From Catonia carolina (Eukaryota; Arthropoda; Insecta; Hemiptera; Achilidae), in NCBI GenBank assembly GCA_035578175.1, contig JAQMRL010000003.1, positions 59,752,672-59,816,671 of the forward strand: a stretch of 64,000 bases of DNA, given 5' to 3'. Below are positions 34,264 to 46,729 of this stretch, piece by piece (the stretch's first letter is position 1; each line of letters starts with the position of its first letter). A model generated the notes under the pieces. That model was not told where the DNA came from. It worked only from the letters and a program-made list of their open reading frames with translations, and searched no databases. The position numbers and the translations under genes are program-made.

Positions 34264-34425
34264 AGGTAACGTGCTCGCTTCTCATTATGTGGTCCTGGGT
34301 TTGAATCCCACTCAGGCACGGCATATTTTCATACGTTACAAAAAATCATTCTATCCTCACACAGTTGCACCCCATCGTCGTCGCTAATGACCTTGTAGTT
34401 GATGCGACGTTAAATAAATAAATTT
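34264..34425 (+). mobile_element. SINE family S1, 5'-truncated copy
   Basis: It begins inside the tRNA-like head (taggtaacgtgctcgcttctcattatgtggtcctgggtttgaatccc), continues with caggcacggcatattttcatacgttac and cgtcgtcgctaatgacc, and ends gttgatgcgacgttaaataaataaat. The A-box half of the head is missing, consistent with incomplete reverse transcription. Confidence 0.85.
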
Positions 34426-35250
34426 AAAAAAAATAATATGGGTAATAAAATGCAGAAAGTACAATTTAGAACAAATAAATACTTTAAAAATACAGTTAAA
34501 TTTTAGGTATTCAGACTAGACAATACTGTACTTACTACCTGTAAAACGTTTTACAAAATGTTTTTTGTAAGGTACTGAACATGTGTTAGAAGAAAGAATC
34601 CATTAAAATTTAATGTAATTTTCCATTTTAAAATGAACTTTCATTTCCAACCTTGTACTCGATGTGTTAAATTTTTATGCTCTGTTAAATAATAATGGAT
34701 TGCAAATTTATTATTAAACTTTTATATTTATTTTCAGAAATATATTTCAAAGTTACTTAGTTAAAAGTGATTTTTATTTTTACTTCCTTGTGTAAATTAA
34801 ATACATATTGTGTTGGCCTTGACCTAATCATCTCTTTTCCCTAAAAAAATACTCCACAATTAGAAAAGTATACAATGGAATCTACAAAATACAAAAGTTT
34901 AATAAATAAAAATTAGTAACAAAACTTACGTTAGGAATACAAAAGTGAAAGGATCCAGAAGAAAAAAAATTATTAATAATTTCTTAAAAATAAAAACCTA
35001 ATGAAAGGAATAATACAAATTATATTCCTTTTTTAACTTAGTATCTAATTAAAATAATCTGAAATATTTTTTTAACAATAAGATATTTAATTAAGCAAAG
35101 TATTGTTTCGGCAATGAATAATAAAATCTCTGAAATTCAAAGAAAATAATGTAAGAAGTTAATTACAAAAATACTGAAGTTAATAATTTTGCCTTCATTC
35201 ACTTATTTTCTGTCTATAAAATTCAAATTTGACAACCGTAAAGAAAATAA
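34426..35250. other. A+T-rich stretch, no feature recognised
   Basis: No coding or repeat signal was recognised. Confidence 0.4.
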
Positions 35251-36151
35251 ATCTGGTGTGAAACACTCACACGACGTTCTCTTGCCAATACAAATAATAA
35301 CCGACATAGCCTAACAATAATAAAACATTAGAAATAAACAAAAACTAACCTCAAAAACATAACCTAATTTTTATCATGAGTATATTCTGCTAAATGGAAA
35401 CCAACCTAGTTTGGCTTAATAATAAGTAAAATCATTTTTTGACGCTAAACTAGGCTTTGTAGAGAAAAATTTTTAAATAACAGTTGTAGATCTTTTAATT
35501 TACTATAAATTAGATTATTTACACTAATATCGTTAATATCGTTTGGCCGAAATCCTAAAAAATCGCTTTTTTTTACTAATTTTCATGAAAAAAACAGAGA
35601 ATCACTAATTACTGCTAAACGAAGCGTTATACAAAGAAATGTTTGGAATAAACGTTGTAGATTTTTAAATTGTCTACAACTTCTTCTATACACTTTTGCG
35701 CTAAAATCCATATTAAGGCCGCAATCTTTAAAAAAAAAACAATTTTTTCTATGGGAGAACAGCCTCCCCAACAATTTTAGCATAAAGGCATCTAACCTAT
35801 CTTGTAGAACATAAAAAACGTAGTAAATGAGGCGATGTTTAAAAAAATCGTAGGAGCCGTTTTTGAGAAAATTGCAAGAAAGTGAAAAATGACACGAATA
35901 AACTACTACTTTCGATTGACTGATTTTGATGAAAATGTTCGTGTCGGGTCCTCTAGTGGTACCTAATGTAAGTTTCCAGTTTCAACTACGTCCGATGTTC
36001 TTGAGATATTCTATTCACACACACCAATCGCTAAAAACATGATTTTTTGGGTTCAGGGAGTCTGAAAATGTGTATATCCGGTGAAACTCGATTTCAAAAA
36101 ATCGACATGAAAATAATTTTCATCCCTATATTCACATAGGCAAGAGAAAGT
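35251..36151 (+). repeat. Foldback-type repeat FB, copy f (near full length)
   Basis: Starts atctggtgtgaaacactcacacgacgttctcttgcc and ends catataggcaagagaaagt-like sequence. It retains ctcgatttcaaaaaatcgacatg, gggttcagggagtctgaaaatgtg and cgtgtcgggtcctctagtggtacc. It is the inverse of 31425-32342 over its whole length, with no internal SINE, and so serves as the empty-site reference for the 24-kb copy. Confidence 0.85.
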
Positions 36152-37835
36152 GAAAATTGTTTGTAATTAATACTATCGAATTTATTTGATAAGATATCCT
36201 TTAACACATAAATGTTATTCTGGGTTAACGATTTGATTTTTTCTGTACTGCTCATCTTAAAAATGATATATATCATAAATTAAACTGAATTAAAATTTTA
36301 TTTACGTTACTGTCATTGTAGATCTCCCAATGCTTTCTTCACTGAATAATGATTTGTCCGTTTAATTAAAAATATAAGAAATTAAGTCGTGTAAAAATAA
36401 TTTTAGAATAATTACCGGACGTAAGCAATTAAATGTCTAGTTATAAAATAGTCTTGATGAAAATTGATTGACGCAGCAAGGAAGTTGTAGCTTTAAACAT
36501 TTTTGAATAAATAATAATACTAAAATGAATTTCATTCAAGTAAATAATTTATCGGCCTCCTTATGAATTGTTTGGGCTTGTATTATAACATCCACCAAAT
36601 TTTTCTAGAAGTTCTTCCTAGCTACTTGAAAGCAACTTTTTCAGATTAAAATCCCATTATTTAAAGCTCCATAAAGTAATCATGGTGCTTTTCTGACCCT
36701 TAAACATTACGTAAAGCAAATTTTGATATGGCTTAAGAAACGCAAAATTAGAGTAAACCCAAGTAAAGCAATAAATGATACATTTTCTCTCCACTCCGGA
36801 ACTTGCCCACCTATTTTCATAAACAACTTTCACTATCAAATAAAGTTAAATATTTATTTGTTTCACATGACTAACGTTTAACGTTGTCAAACCACATCAA
36901 TCTAAAATAGTAGTCATTGACTAGCAGAACGAAACTTCCGTACGATCTAACTGGAAAACATTCTTACGTATCATTAAAACATTCTTATTTATAATTTGTC
37001 AAAACAGTAATTTTTTATATTTTTCAGTATTGAATTATAAGGTACGCACTGAATAAATGTCTGAAAATATAATTTAGTGATTTACATTTTTTGATATGAC
37101 CTACACACGTGAAAAGCAGAACTTGAAAACTAAGTAGATGTAAAACTAAACCTTAGATGGCAATAACCACATAAATAATTGATTAAGTAATATTTCATTG
37201 GTTATTTAATAGAACTTTAGAAAACGTAACTGAAGTAGTGTTGCCGTTAAAAAACAGTAGTATCCGTAATTATTCAATAAAAAAATTGATTATTCCTACA
37301 TTGACTAAAAAATTTGTATTCACCATTTAGTAATTCTAAACAGGCTGTATTATGGGCCGATTAAAAACCAGTAGATTATATTCCGTATTAAGTACAGATA
37401 TACTTTAATTAAAACTACGTGGTAAATTAATTAGTACATAATGTATTTTAACCGCATTAATATTTTTAATGAATTATTTTATTGATATAATTATTATTGA
37501 AAAACAATTTTCATAAATAACTGAATAGAATTAATTCGAATAAATAAATTGAAAAGAACGTGTTTCAATCAGAGGATTATCAGAACTTGGTTCGTAATAA
37601 ATTTTTCATATACTTTTTTCTCAACATTAACTATTCTTCTACTTTATAAAGCTTTTTTTGTGCTCGACTCATATTTTAATAATGTAAGAAAACTTGAATA
37701 GCTTACTTAATTTTTCGTAGAGATATTTTAATAGTTGTTTCTAAAGAAAGAATTAGGTAGTGTTTAAGTCATGAAGCAGTGACATTACAACAGGTACGTT
37801 ACTACAAGGTGTGCATTATTTTATAAATAAATTTA
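36152..37835. other. A+T-rich stretch, no feature recognised
   Basis: Two ~60-codon minus-strand frames (36094-36276, 36657-36839) show no domain. Nothing was supported. Confidence 0.4.
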
Positions 37836-37994
37836 TTTTTTAGTTGATTTAAAGTCGCATCAACCTGATGGTCATTAGTGACTAGGAACAATGGATTTTA
37901 ACGTGAAATAATCTTCCAGATCCTAGCCGGGATTTAAACCCGGGACATCTCCTGTCCAGCGTAAAATGCTAAACACTGGGTCACGGAGACGACC
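37836..37994 (-). mobile_element. tRNA-headed SINE, family S2
   Basis: On the minus strand: gtctccgtgacccagtgtttagcattttacgc, then tcccgggtttaaatcccggctagga (B-box type), body, and cactaatgaccatcaggttgatgcgactttaaatca. The last block matches the 3' end of family S1 (ctaatgacc...gttgatgcgac.ttaaata). It abuts the R400 repeat at 38.0 kb. Confidence 0.8.
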
Positions 37995-38008
37995 GTTATT
38001 GTTGGTTG

Positions 38009-38434
38009 TTGTTTAGTTCTTCACCCGATAGGCTGGTTTGAACCTCAAGAGGTTTTCTTGAGTAAATGGTGGAGTGAGGGGATTTACTACCGCCTTCCTC
38101 ACTGAGTGGAAAAGTACGCTTATCAGCATGCCAGGTTCCCAAAAAATACAGGTTATATTTTTTGCATGACAGGCTCTTCTTTTCACCCTGCAAAATACAC
38201 CTTTTCACTTCATTCATACAGTAGGTATTGAATGGAATTGCTAATAGTTAATAATTTAGTTCTTTGATATTTATTTAACAGTTTCCAACCCATCCTAGTA
38301 CATGGTTTTATCCATAGTTGGATGGGATAATTTCACCACCTCTAGCCTAATAGCAAATAAGTAGTTTACGTTAAGCAATTTTTTATTATCGTAATTTATA
38401 TTTTATGTTATGTGTAATATCATGGGAATATATC

Positions 38435-38467
<33 letters not shown>

Positions 38468-38498
38468 TATTATTATTTATAATAATATGGCCATGGAT

Positions 38499-38537
<39 letters not shown>

Positions 38538-38745
38538 TATTATTATTATTATTATAATGAAATTTATTACTCAGAGGAGATAACTCTGACTAGTGTATTT
38601 TACACCTCTATCTCTTCTGTTCTAAAATGATTCAGTCACATAATTGGCTGACCATGTGATAAGAAAAATAACTATATTTTATAGCCCTGGGACTAGCAAA
38701 TTAAGTGCAAATAATTTAACACTCCACCTACCTGTTTACGGTCAT
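38009..38745 (-). repeat. 400-bp repeat family R400, copy 4, split by an insertion
   Basis: The left part 38009-38221 (ggctggtttgaacctcaagagg ... cttttcacttcattcatacag) and the right part 38555-38745 (ataatgaaatttattactcagaggagataactctgactagtg ... ttaacactccacctacctg) are contiguous in the copy at 3553-3932. About 335 bases (38222-38554) interrupt this copy. They include caacccatcctagtacatgg and two long (AAT)n/(ATT)n runs. Confidence 0.8.
38438..38562. repeat. AAT/ATT microsatellite palindromes
   Basis: Two runs of (aat)n each switch to (att)n, producing two near-perfect A+T inverted repeats on either side of atggccatgg. Expected to be extruding or slippage-prone DNA; length is probably polymorphic. 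Confidence 0.8.
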
Positions 38746-38944
38746 CGTTATTTGATATACGTTAAGTAATATTATTATTAACAGTATAATAAATAGACAA
38801 ACATTTTTTACAGCGATAAAACCATGATTAGCATAACATAATTGTTAATTTTAAAGTAGGTAAATTTAAGAATAATATACTACATATTATTTAGTAATAT
38901 TTTGATTACTGTAGCTTATTCACAAAAATAAATTAATGCATTAA

Positions 38945-39478
38945 TTAACAGTATCACTCTATGCAGCCGAACGTCTAACCATAACTAAGAAAAGCATACT
39001 GGAGAAGGTAGCGACTAAAGATGAATGGTCATAAGGAAAATCCTAGGTCCCCGACTAGAAGACGAGGAATACAGGCTCAGAAGTAATGAGCAACTGTACC
39101 GTCACACCGAGAAAACACAATAGCTTTCATAAAACGTAGACTCGCATTCTATGTCCACCCGTACCGAATGTCTAACTTTAGACTGACTAGACAAATTACT
39201 ATAGAATTATTGCCGAGAGTCAAAAACACCAAAACGAGAATTCAGAGACATGAATTATGATCTGACCAAAATGAACATCACAACACAAGTTCTTGCATCC
39301 AGGATCACAGGTAAACACAAGCTCAACAAAACAGGATAAATGGAAGAATTAGGAAGGAAGACTAGCTCAAGACAACGAACCGAAGCTCAAAGGGCGCATC
39401 AGTCAGCGGTGATGAAGACCTGCAGGGTGCGAAGGAAATTGAAATACTGAGAAACCGCAGCAAGAGAAATAATAATAA
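38945..39478 (+). pseudogene. Non-LTR reverse transcriptase, decayed C-terminal part
   Basis: Plus-strand translation in changing frames: LYAAERLTITKKSILEKVATK, then MVIRKILGPRLEDEEYRLRSNEQLYRH broken by a stop at TEKTQ, then IAFIKRRLAFYVHPYRM and FRLTRQITIELLP. This is the order of blocks in the C-terminus of endonuclease-reverse transcriptase LINE proteins (YG.EAWTL, RMLR, Y..RTN.EL, RR..W.GH..RM). It ends near an (aat)n tail at 39,464-39,474. No RT core; nonfunctional. Written with breaks because the frames do not join. Confidence 0.65.
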
Positions 39479-40149
39479 TGAGATCAATGCATTTTGAGAC
39501 AGTTTGGGCATATGCTTACAGAATATGAATTATTATTAAATAGCGGATTAAATTTTTAATTCCCTAGTGACTTAGTAATTTTTTTCTTGAAGAAACCTTG
39601 AAAGAAATTTCAGAGTTTCGTTGGTAAGTTTTTAATTTGAAATATAAATAATCCTTTATTTATCAACAACGTTCTTCCATTTTAAAAATGTTTGCAATGT
39701 GTATTTGCAATGTTTGACTAAGACTACAATTCTGTCGACATGTTAAATTACATTATTACAGGTTTTTTATTAAAGTAGGTTATTGGTCATCATCAGTAAT
39801 GATTATAGGAAGCTATTATTATACATACTAATTTACTTTTGTGTGCAAGTGCAAAAAAAATATTAAGAATTTTTTCGGGAAACGAAACTATGACCAACAT
39901 TTCAGTCACTAATACCAAGTAGACTAGGAAAGTGGTTTCCGTTCGTAGATTCTATTTCCGATTTGTTTGCCTTTTTATGTATTTATTTTGCCTTTTAATT
40001 AAGGAAAACTTTTACGCTGGATGTATCCCACAATTTACAGAGGTGAACTTTTTCACCTAACCAGTGTAATTTAAGTATTGTAAGCCCAAGTTGTTTCCTT
40101 TTTGTTATTATGTAATGTTTCCTAGTGGAGTGCCGATCTGGATAAAACT
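39479..40149. other. A+T-rich stretch, no feature recognised
   Basis: No coding or repeat signal was recognised before the CTAG minisatellite. Confidence 0.4.
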
Positions 40150-40850
40150 AAAGGCTTTTTCCTACGACGCTCTATCAGCTAGTACTAGCATCGTGGGCAT
40201 GAACAACTAGAAAATACTCGTAGTATAATTAAAACACTGATATTCACTAGCACGTTAGGGAATTTCAACATGTTTGCCTTTACTAGCGCTAGTAAGGGAG
40301 CAAAGGTCAGGTGATTGCTAGCGCCAGTAAACTAGCTCAATTTAAACGTTTGGAAACGTTGCTAGTTGCTGGTAAGCTGTACTTTTTACAGCAGTACACA
40401 ACTCACATAAATGGTTTCAGGGCACTGGCAATAATTAACTAGTTCCGTGAGAACCGTCACCGACGCGCTAGCAGGTCCTGCTACTTCTAGCAGCTAGTAC
40501 TAGCGTTTTGGAAACAAACAACTAGCAAAATAGTATGATAATTAAAGCACTGGTATTCACTAGCACGTTAGGGACTTTGAACATGTTTGATTTTACTAGC
40601 GCTAGTAGGGGAGCAAAAGTCAGGTGACTGCTAGCGCTGGTAAACTAACTCGGTTTAAACGTTTGGAAACGTTGCTAGTTGCTGGTAAGCTGTTCTTTGT
40701 ACAGCAATACACAACTCACATATGTTTTCAGAGCACTGGCAATAATTAACTAGTTTCGTGAGAACCATCAACAACGCGCTAGTAGGTCCTGCTACTTCTA
40801 GGAGCTAGAACTAGCAACTAGTAAACTGGCATCGTGAGAATAGGCCTCAA
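40150..40850. repeat. Palindrome-rich CTAG minisatellite or MITE, 313-bp unit
   Basis: Two direct copies of a 313-base unit plus a partial third. cacgttaggg occurs at 40251 and 40564; gcactggcaataattaactagtt recurs at matching spacing. The unit is studded with CTAG and with short perfect palindromes such as actagcgctagt, gctagtactagc and aggtcct/aggacct pairs. The outer ends look weakly inverted: aggctttttcctacgacgct near 40152 versus the complement of gcatcgtgagaataggcct near 40850. This suggests a terminal-repeat DNA element with internal tandem duplication. Noncoding. Confidence 0.75.
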
Positions 40851-42646
40851 GTATTTTAATTGTGTTTTGTGTTTTATAATATATATTTTGTGTAGTATAA
40901 CATTAATTTAAAGTAACCAACGGGCATAAGGGAACTGAATAATTACAGATGTAGGCCTATATTATAAACGTAGATATTCTTGAACAATAATATCACCAAG
41001 AATGTATACCTATTGATTGTTAAATATCAGATTAGACAATAGAAATGAACCTAGATTAGTATCATAAATATCAAATTTTTAATGATACTAAATTTTATTT
41101 TATTTTATTGTGCGTGTGTTGTTAGAATAAAAAGAAAGAAAAAAACTGATGCAATATTAATGATGAGATTGTATACATAGTAAATAGGAATCCACTTTTA
41201 GTGAGTGACCTGTAATAATTTATTTAAATCTTCACAAAGTATAGAATTTTAATCCACCCACAAAATGGTGTAAAGTGCAATGATGCAATAAAAACAGCCG
41301 ATTCTTAATTATCTTGCCCTAGGACAGTAAAATTAATTTGAGTTATTGTTTTTCGTGTTTTAACTTCACCTTTACACTTTTCAATATTTTATGTAACAGC
41401 TCATGTAAGCTAATAACGTGTTTTAAAGTTAAAAGGCTATCGTTTAATTTAAAATCTAATCTTGTTCAACAAGATACCTTTTAATTTGTTTTAATTATTT
41501 ATGCATCATAGTTTAAATTGCTTATTATATTTAACAATATTATTGTTTATATTACTAATATGGCCATAAATTTTATATTTTCATCTTAATTAATTATGCT
41601 TTTAATGAAATAAAGTAAAGAGGTAGCAATTTATATATATTTTAAATTTATAAGTTATTCTGTTTAATTTTTCAGTTTACTATAATCATAAAAATATTAT
41701 TTTTATAACGAAAAGTAGCGTTAATAGCTTAGACGAACATTTAACCCGTTAAGCGAGAGTGCTCTAGAAAATAAACTGTGTTAAGTTTGAATTTTTCAAT
41801 AATAATAATAATAATAATAATTATACAATATTAGTAATAATTATTACATTATATTAATACATTATTAATTAATATATACTATATGCCTAATTGCATAATT
41901 AAGTTAATAATTATATAATATTTTTATAGGCTATTATTTTGACTTTATTTCATCAGTATTTTAGTCATCTTTGTGGATTACTAACAGGCTGAAATGGAGA
42001 CTTTATAACGAGTGCTAAAGAATTGTAATGATTTCTGCAATCAGACTCTGAACAGACGGTACAATTTTTTAAATGTTTTATTGACGCCACTTAAGTCATT
42101 GTGTAATGTTTAAAAAACATGTAATTTCAGTCATATATTTCCTAATTTAGGGATTTAGTACAGTACGCCAATTTTAATATTTCCTTCACTCCGTTCATTA
42201 TGTTTCCAGATAAAATATTTTCAAAATAAATTAACTATATAAATCCAAAAGATCTTAAGATGATAAACGCCTAAGTTTACTTAAGTTATATGATAATTTG
42301 CAGATTTTTTCTCTCCTCTGATCTTATCGCCCATCGATATCTGTCTTCCCAGTAACCGGTTTAAGCTATGTAGTTTCAATAGTCTCCTGGCTTCTCAGTT
42401 TTACACTTCTTAGCATGGCCCTTTTTCCTTCTAGTATCTAAATAGAAAATATAGAGGATTTTAACGATCACATAGGATGTGGATGTTTCTTATTTGATGA
42501 AAAACAACAGTTTAGAAAATATTGTATATTTTGACTACTACCTATGGTATATTTTGAGAGGTGTGTTGATTTTTTAAATAAATTAGTTTATTTCTTATAT
42601 TAAAAAATACGTTTATGATGTCAAAATTGGAAATTTTTTTTTTTTT
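40851..42646. other. A+T-rich stretch with microsatellites
   Basis: An (aat)n tract lies at 41,800-41,820. No gene or recognised repeat is present. Confidence 0.4.
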
Positions 42647-42647
42647 T

Positions 42648-42801
42648 AACTTGTTTAACGTCGCATCAACATCAAGGTCATTAGCGACGACGTTGGGGTG
42701 TAACTGTGTGTGATGAGGATGAAATGATTTTTTTTTTTTTTTGTAACGTATGAAAATATGCCGTGCCTGAGTGGGATTCGAACCCAGGACCGCATGATGA
42801 G
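42648..42801 (-). mobile_element. SINE family S1, 5'-truncated copy
   Basis: On the minus strand it starts in the head at tctcatcatgcggtcctgggttcgaatcccactcaggcac, continues catattttcatacgttac and an A-tract, then cgtcgtcgctaatgaccttgatgttgatgcgacgttaaac and ends in an A-rich tail. The A-box half is lost at the junction gatgaga|aaattttattt. Confidence 0.85.
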
Positions 42802-43261
42802 AAAATTTTATTTAAAAAGAAAAAGTTGTTTAAAATGTTATATATTTTTATGAATTCAAAAGCAGTGTTGGGTTCGTTAGTGGTGCTACAACAAACGACA
42901 AAAGTAGGTTTTTACACCCTCTCTAAAAACATTAATATATAAAATATATATCATACAAGCATATATTAACTTTCAATTAATAATTTAATATTTCGTGTAG
43001 GTCAATATGGTAATGAAGACACAAGGAACTTAAAATAATTGTGTAATTTTAAGAAAATACTTATATATTTCATTATAAAAATATTAAATTAGATGAATTG
43101 ACCAATAAATTATATAAGAAAGAATTTATGGATTGATTAAATAAAAATACTTTTGAATAAACTTAATACATAAATAAAATGTTGACTAATATTTTATTTA
43201 ACTTGCAATTTTATTATATACGTAAAATAAAAAAATACAAAAATCAAAGATCATATTCTAC
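42802..43261. other. A+T-rich stretch, no feature recognised
   Basis: No coding or repeat signal was recognised. Confidence 0.4.
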
Positions 43262-43437
43262 GGCTGGCCCGTTGGTGTAGTGGTTAGAACAACTAGTTTA
43301 TAAGCCGGGGTTACAGGTTCGATTTCCGGTCAATTTGGCATTTTATCATCACTCATTTTCATCTTCTATCGTCCTTCTCACCGACTGCATTAGTAGTAAT
43401 TGCAAAACAACTGAATGTAAAACAAAAAAAAAATGCA
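43262..43437 (+). mobile_element. tRNA-headed SINE, family S3
   Basis: cggctggcccgttggtgtagtggttagaacaac contains an A-box (TGGTGTAGTGG) and acaggttcgatttccggtcaa a B-box. The body is tcatcactcattttcatcttctatcgtccttctcaccg and the 3' end gtaattgcaaaacaactgaatgtaaaac followed by A9. The same body and tail occur at 46730-46902. A tRNA gene is unlikely because the acceptor and anticodon arms do not pair well and the sequence continues as a conserved body. Confidence 0.85.
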
Positions 43438-46119
43438 AAACTAAGTGCTTTTAGGGCTATAAACCTGCTACTAATCTCAAAAATTTCCACACAATATTAG
43501 GTGCCTAAAATTTATCTACTGAGATCCTGTTCATTGTTCTAGATCTTTCCTTATATGCTCAGTTATACCCTAAAATATCTGTTATGCTTTTTCAGACTAT
43601 GGTATACTTACGTTCTATTTTATTGGTTGATATTTTCCGTTTTGTTTCAATTTAACTTGTAACAGTTATCACTTCATAATTTATAAACTTTTCTTAGGTC
43701 TATCGAGGGAAACAACTTATTACATATACTTTAAAGGTTTAAAACATTAAAAAATCTTTAACTTTATTACCTCCTAAATAATTGTCGGAAACAAATTTTA
43801 CCAAAATAATTAAATTAAATTAATATATCAATGAGCAACTGAAGGAAAGCACCCCTCCAAAATCAACGATACATACATAGGAAACCTTAAAAATTCAATC
43901 ACTATAAGAAACCTTACAAGTAAGCTAGAAGATTTAATACCTTAGCGAAACATGAAATTTATGTTAAGGAATAAAAATGTTCAGTTAACAATGAACCTTG
44001 TATAAAGAGAAACTTAGGTAAATACTACTATTATTATATTTGTACTAGAATACTTAAATTGCATAAAATTCAATATTTAAAACAGAATAAGAGATTTAAA
44101 GTAGTTATTTCAACAAAAACGAACGGAGAAATAAATAAATAATAAATAAGCTAGTTTATCCGTTCTATGACAAATCAGAAGTAAGTGTATACCAGGTTTG
44201 TTTTTGCGCTTTAGCTAGTTTGTTAGTTCTTCTCTGAACTTCTTTGTTAGAACTTTTCGTACTTACTTTCCTATGACATTAAATTTGACTATTTTTACCT
44301 TATTAACATTCATGTCTAGAAATTTTTAACCGACTTAATTTATTGGGCATAATTTCTGTCCTTGTAAATTATATTTTGAGCCCAATTTACAATTTATTTT
44401 GTATACACCGAAATGTAAAATTTAATTTTAATATACAAGAAACTCTAGAAAACATTAATATCTTGTAAAATTTAAAAAAACCAATGAATGAAACTCCATG
44501 TCAATAAATGACGATGTGAAAACTTCAATAGAATACAATTTCAGAAAACTGTAAGTAATGAACATTTATGTTAACATAAAACAGAATTAGTGAAGTTAGT
44601 TACAATAAAGTAACTAACAAGTTGTAACTGAATTTATAAGTTACATTGACAATATAGTAGTAAAGAATTCTACACTTTCCGACTGTCGTAAAGAAACTTT
44701 GTGGAAAAGTACTGCAGGAGTTTGAGAATAAATAATGAATGAATAAATAAATCTTCAGTACGTTAATCGCTATAATGTATCCACTGCAGAAATATCCAAG
44801 CTGTTTCACAGTATTTCAGAATATAAACAAAACAAAATTTTAAAACTGAAATAAAAATTACGTTGAAAAGATTAAAAAAACAATTCAATAAGGCACATTT
44901 TAGAAACGAATAAAATATAGGCTACTCTTATATCAAACGTCATAAATAGTAATGGACCCGAAGACAATTCACTCGAATTACATAATAATAATAATTTCAA
45001 ACACTACTTTAAAAAAACTTTAGAGAAACTAAATGTAAAAAACAAAAACGTTAATTTCGTTCTACTGATTAATTTTTAACGAAGATTCTAAAAATAACGT
45101 AGAACTGATACAAACTACCCCGGAATTAATACTGCAATTTGCAAATGTTTGGTCCCAATTTTTACGATAAGGGCTCAAAAAACGGGATCAGTTGGGACAT
45201 TTTCGTTTTCTACGCCCAAAAATTTAAAAACCTCAAATCTCCAAACAGGTCAGTAAACAACCAGCGATTCCCAGATTTTAAGTTGCTACGGTGTAATTTC
45301 ATCTGAAACTATGAAAAGTCCCGTAAAACTACACCAATTAGTCTTCATGGAGGCCATAAATTAATTAACCGGAGCATCTGTTCGGATAAATCATCTAAGA
45401 ATCGTGGTTAAAAACCCTTAATTTTTCGATTTTCTTTATTAATTAAATTGAAAATAACAGGTGGAAATAACGAGGGGTAATGGAGAAACTGCATGTGGTG
45501 AGATATTTTTAAATAAAAGGGTAACCAGAATCAGTCCAGTGGGAGCCGACACCAAACTCAACCAAATCTCTTGTATCCTTTTAAAAGTATCTTTTTAAAA
45601 GTGATGTAATACAACCAATAATAAAACGTCACATTAATATAACATAACAATAATTTTTAATAGCGACAAAATTTTATTTTAAATAATTTTGTTAATTTAA
45701 GAATGAGACCTTATTCCCAATTTATGTAAACTGACAAATTTATTAATAAACTTTCATTTATTGGAAAAATAAAAAATAACTTTAGGAAAATTAAATATTT
45801 TATTGAAAAAAATGTATATTTAGTAATAAAACGTGAACGTACGTGTAAGAAAAGTAGTATATTAATTCTAAACTCAATGAATAAAGAGTCAAGAATCACA
45901 ATAAGAACACTTTAGGGAAACAATTCTCAACTCAATTTTAAAATATTGATATAGGCCTACTGTATAATATATATAGCAGCCTCATGTGAATACATTTTTA
46001 CGAAAAACTCGATGAAAATAAAATCATGTTGCCTTAATAACAAACCTTATTTACATTTGCCATTGGTTATTAATTTCAAAAACAAATAAGTTAAATATTG
46101 AAGGCTGTAAAATTTAATG
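43438..46119. other. A+T-rich stretch, one unexplained block of intermediate composition
   Basis: Nothing coding was recognised. The part at 45,110-45,560 (accccggaattaatactgc, aacgggatcagttgggac, gtcccgtaaaactacacc, ggagcatctgttcgg, gtgggagccgacaccaaactc) is less A+T-rich than its flanks and may be an old repeat, but no second copy was found. Confidence 0.35.
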
Positions 46120-46190
46120 TTCCAATATTAGTTGGTAACGCTTGACGTTCAGGCAAAGGATCAAGATTCAAATCATGAATTTCAGGGTGT
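46120..46190 (+). mobile_element. Possible SINE head relic
   Basis: ttagttggtaacgcttgacgttcaggc followed by aggatcaagattcaaatcatg keeps the spacing of a pol III A-box/B-box pair and resembles the S1 head. No body or tail is recognisable. Confidence 0.3.
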
Positions 46191-46729
46191 AGAAGTAAAT
46201 TAAATTTTATAAAATTGGAAAAGAAACAAATTAGTAATTGTAGGTACGTAGATTTAACAAGCCAATGAAAAAATACAAAAATAACGTTTAAAAACCTTCG
46301 ACTCAAATTCGAGTATAAAAAAATTATTCAACGATTATGGGTAACTTAATTTAACCCTTATTATTATGAAGTTCCCAGTTTTTGCTCCCCGTAATAATTT
46401 TATATATGTTTCTTTTTATCCCAGTGTAACTCACCCAATATTATCTAATTTTAATCGGTATTCATCTTCCCTATCTTGCGAACAAAGGTCACACCAAGAA
46501 TAGTTAACAACCTTTTCATTCAAAAAATGGGCAGAGTTGTATATAAGACTCAAAATTTTTTCAAATTTGATTACTTCGGTTTTATGCGTTTTTCACTATG
46601 TTGTGTGCTAATTGAGGTTTGGACTTTGAATAATACAAATCTGAAACTATTTCAGGCTTTAGATGTTTTGTTACAAAATAATGTAGAATGTTTCTTAGAT
46701 TGAAAATTCTGCAACTCAGAAATACTCGA

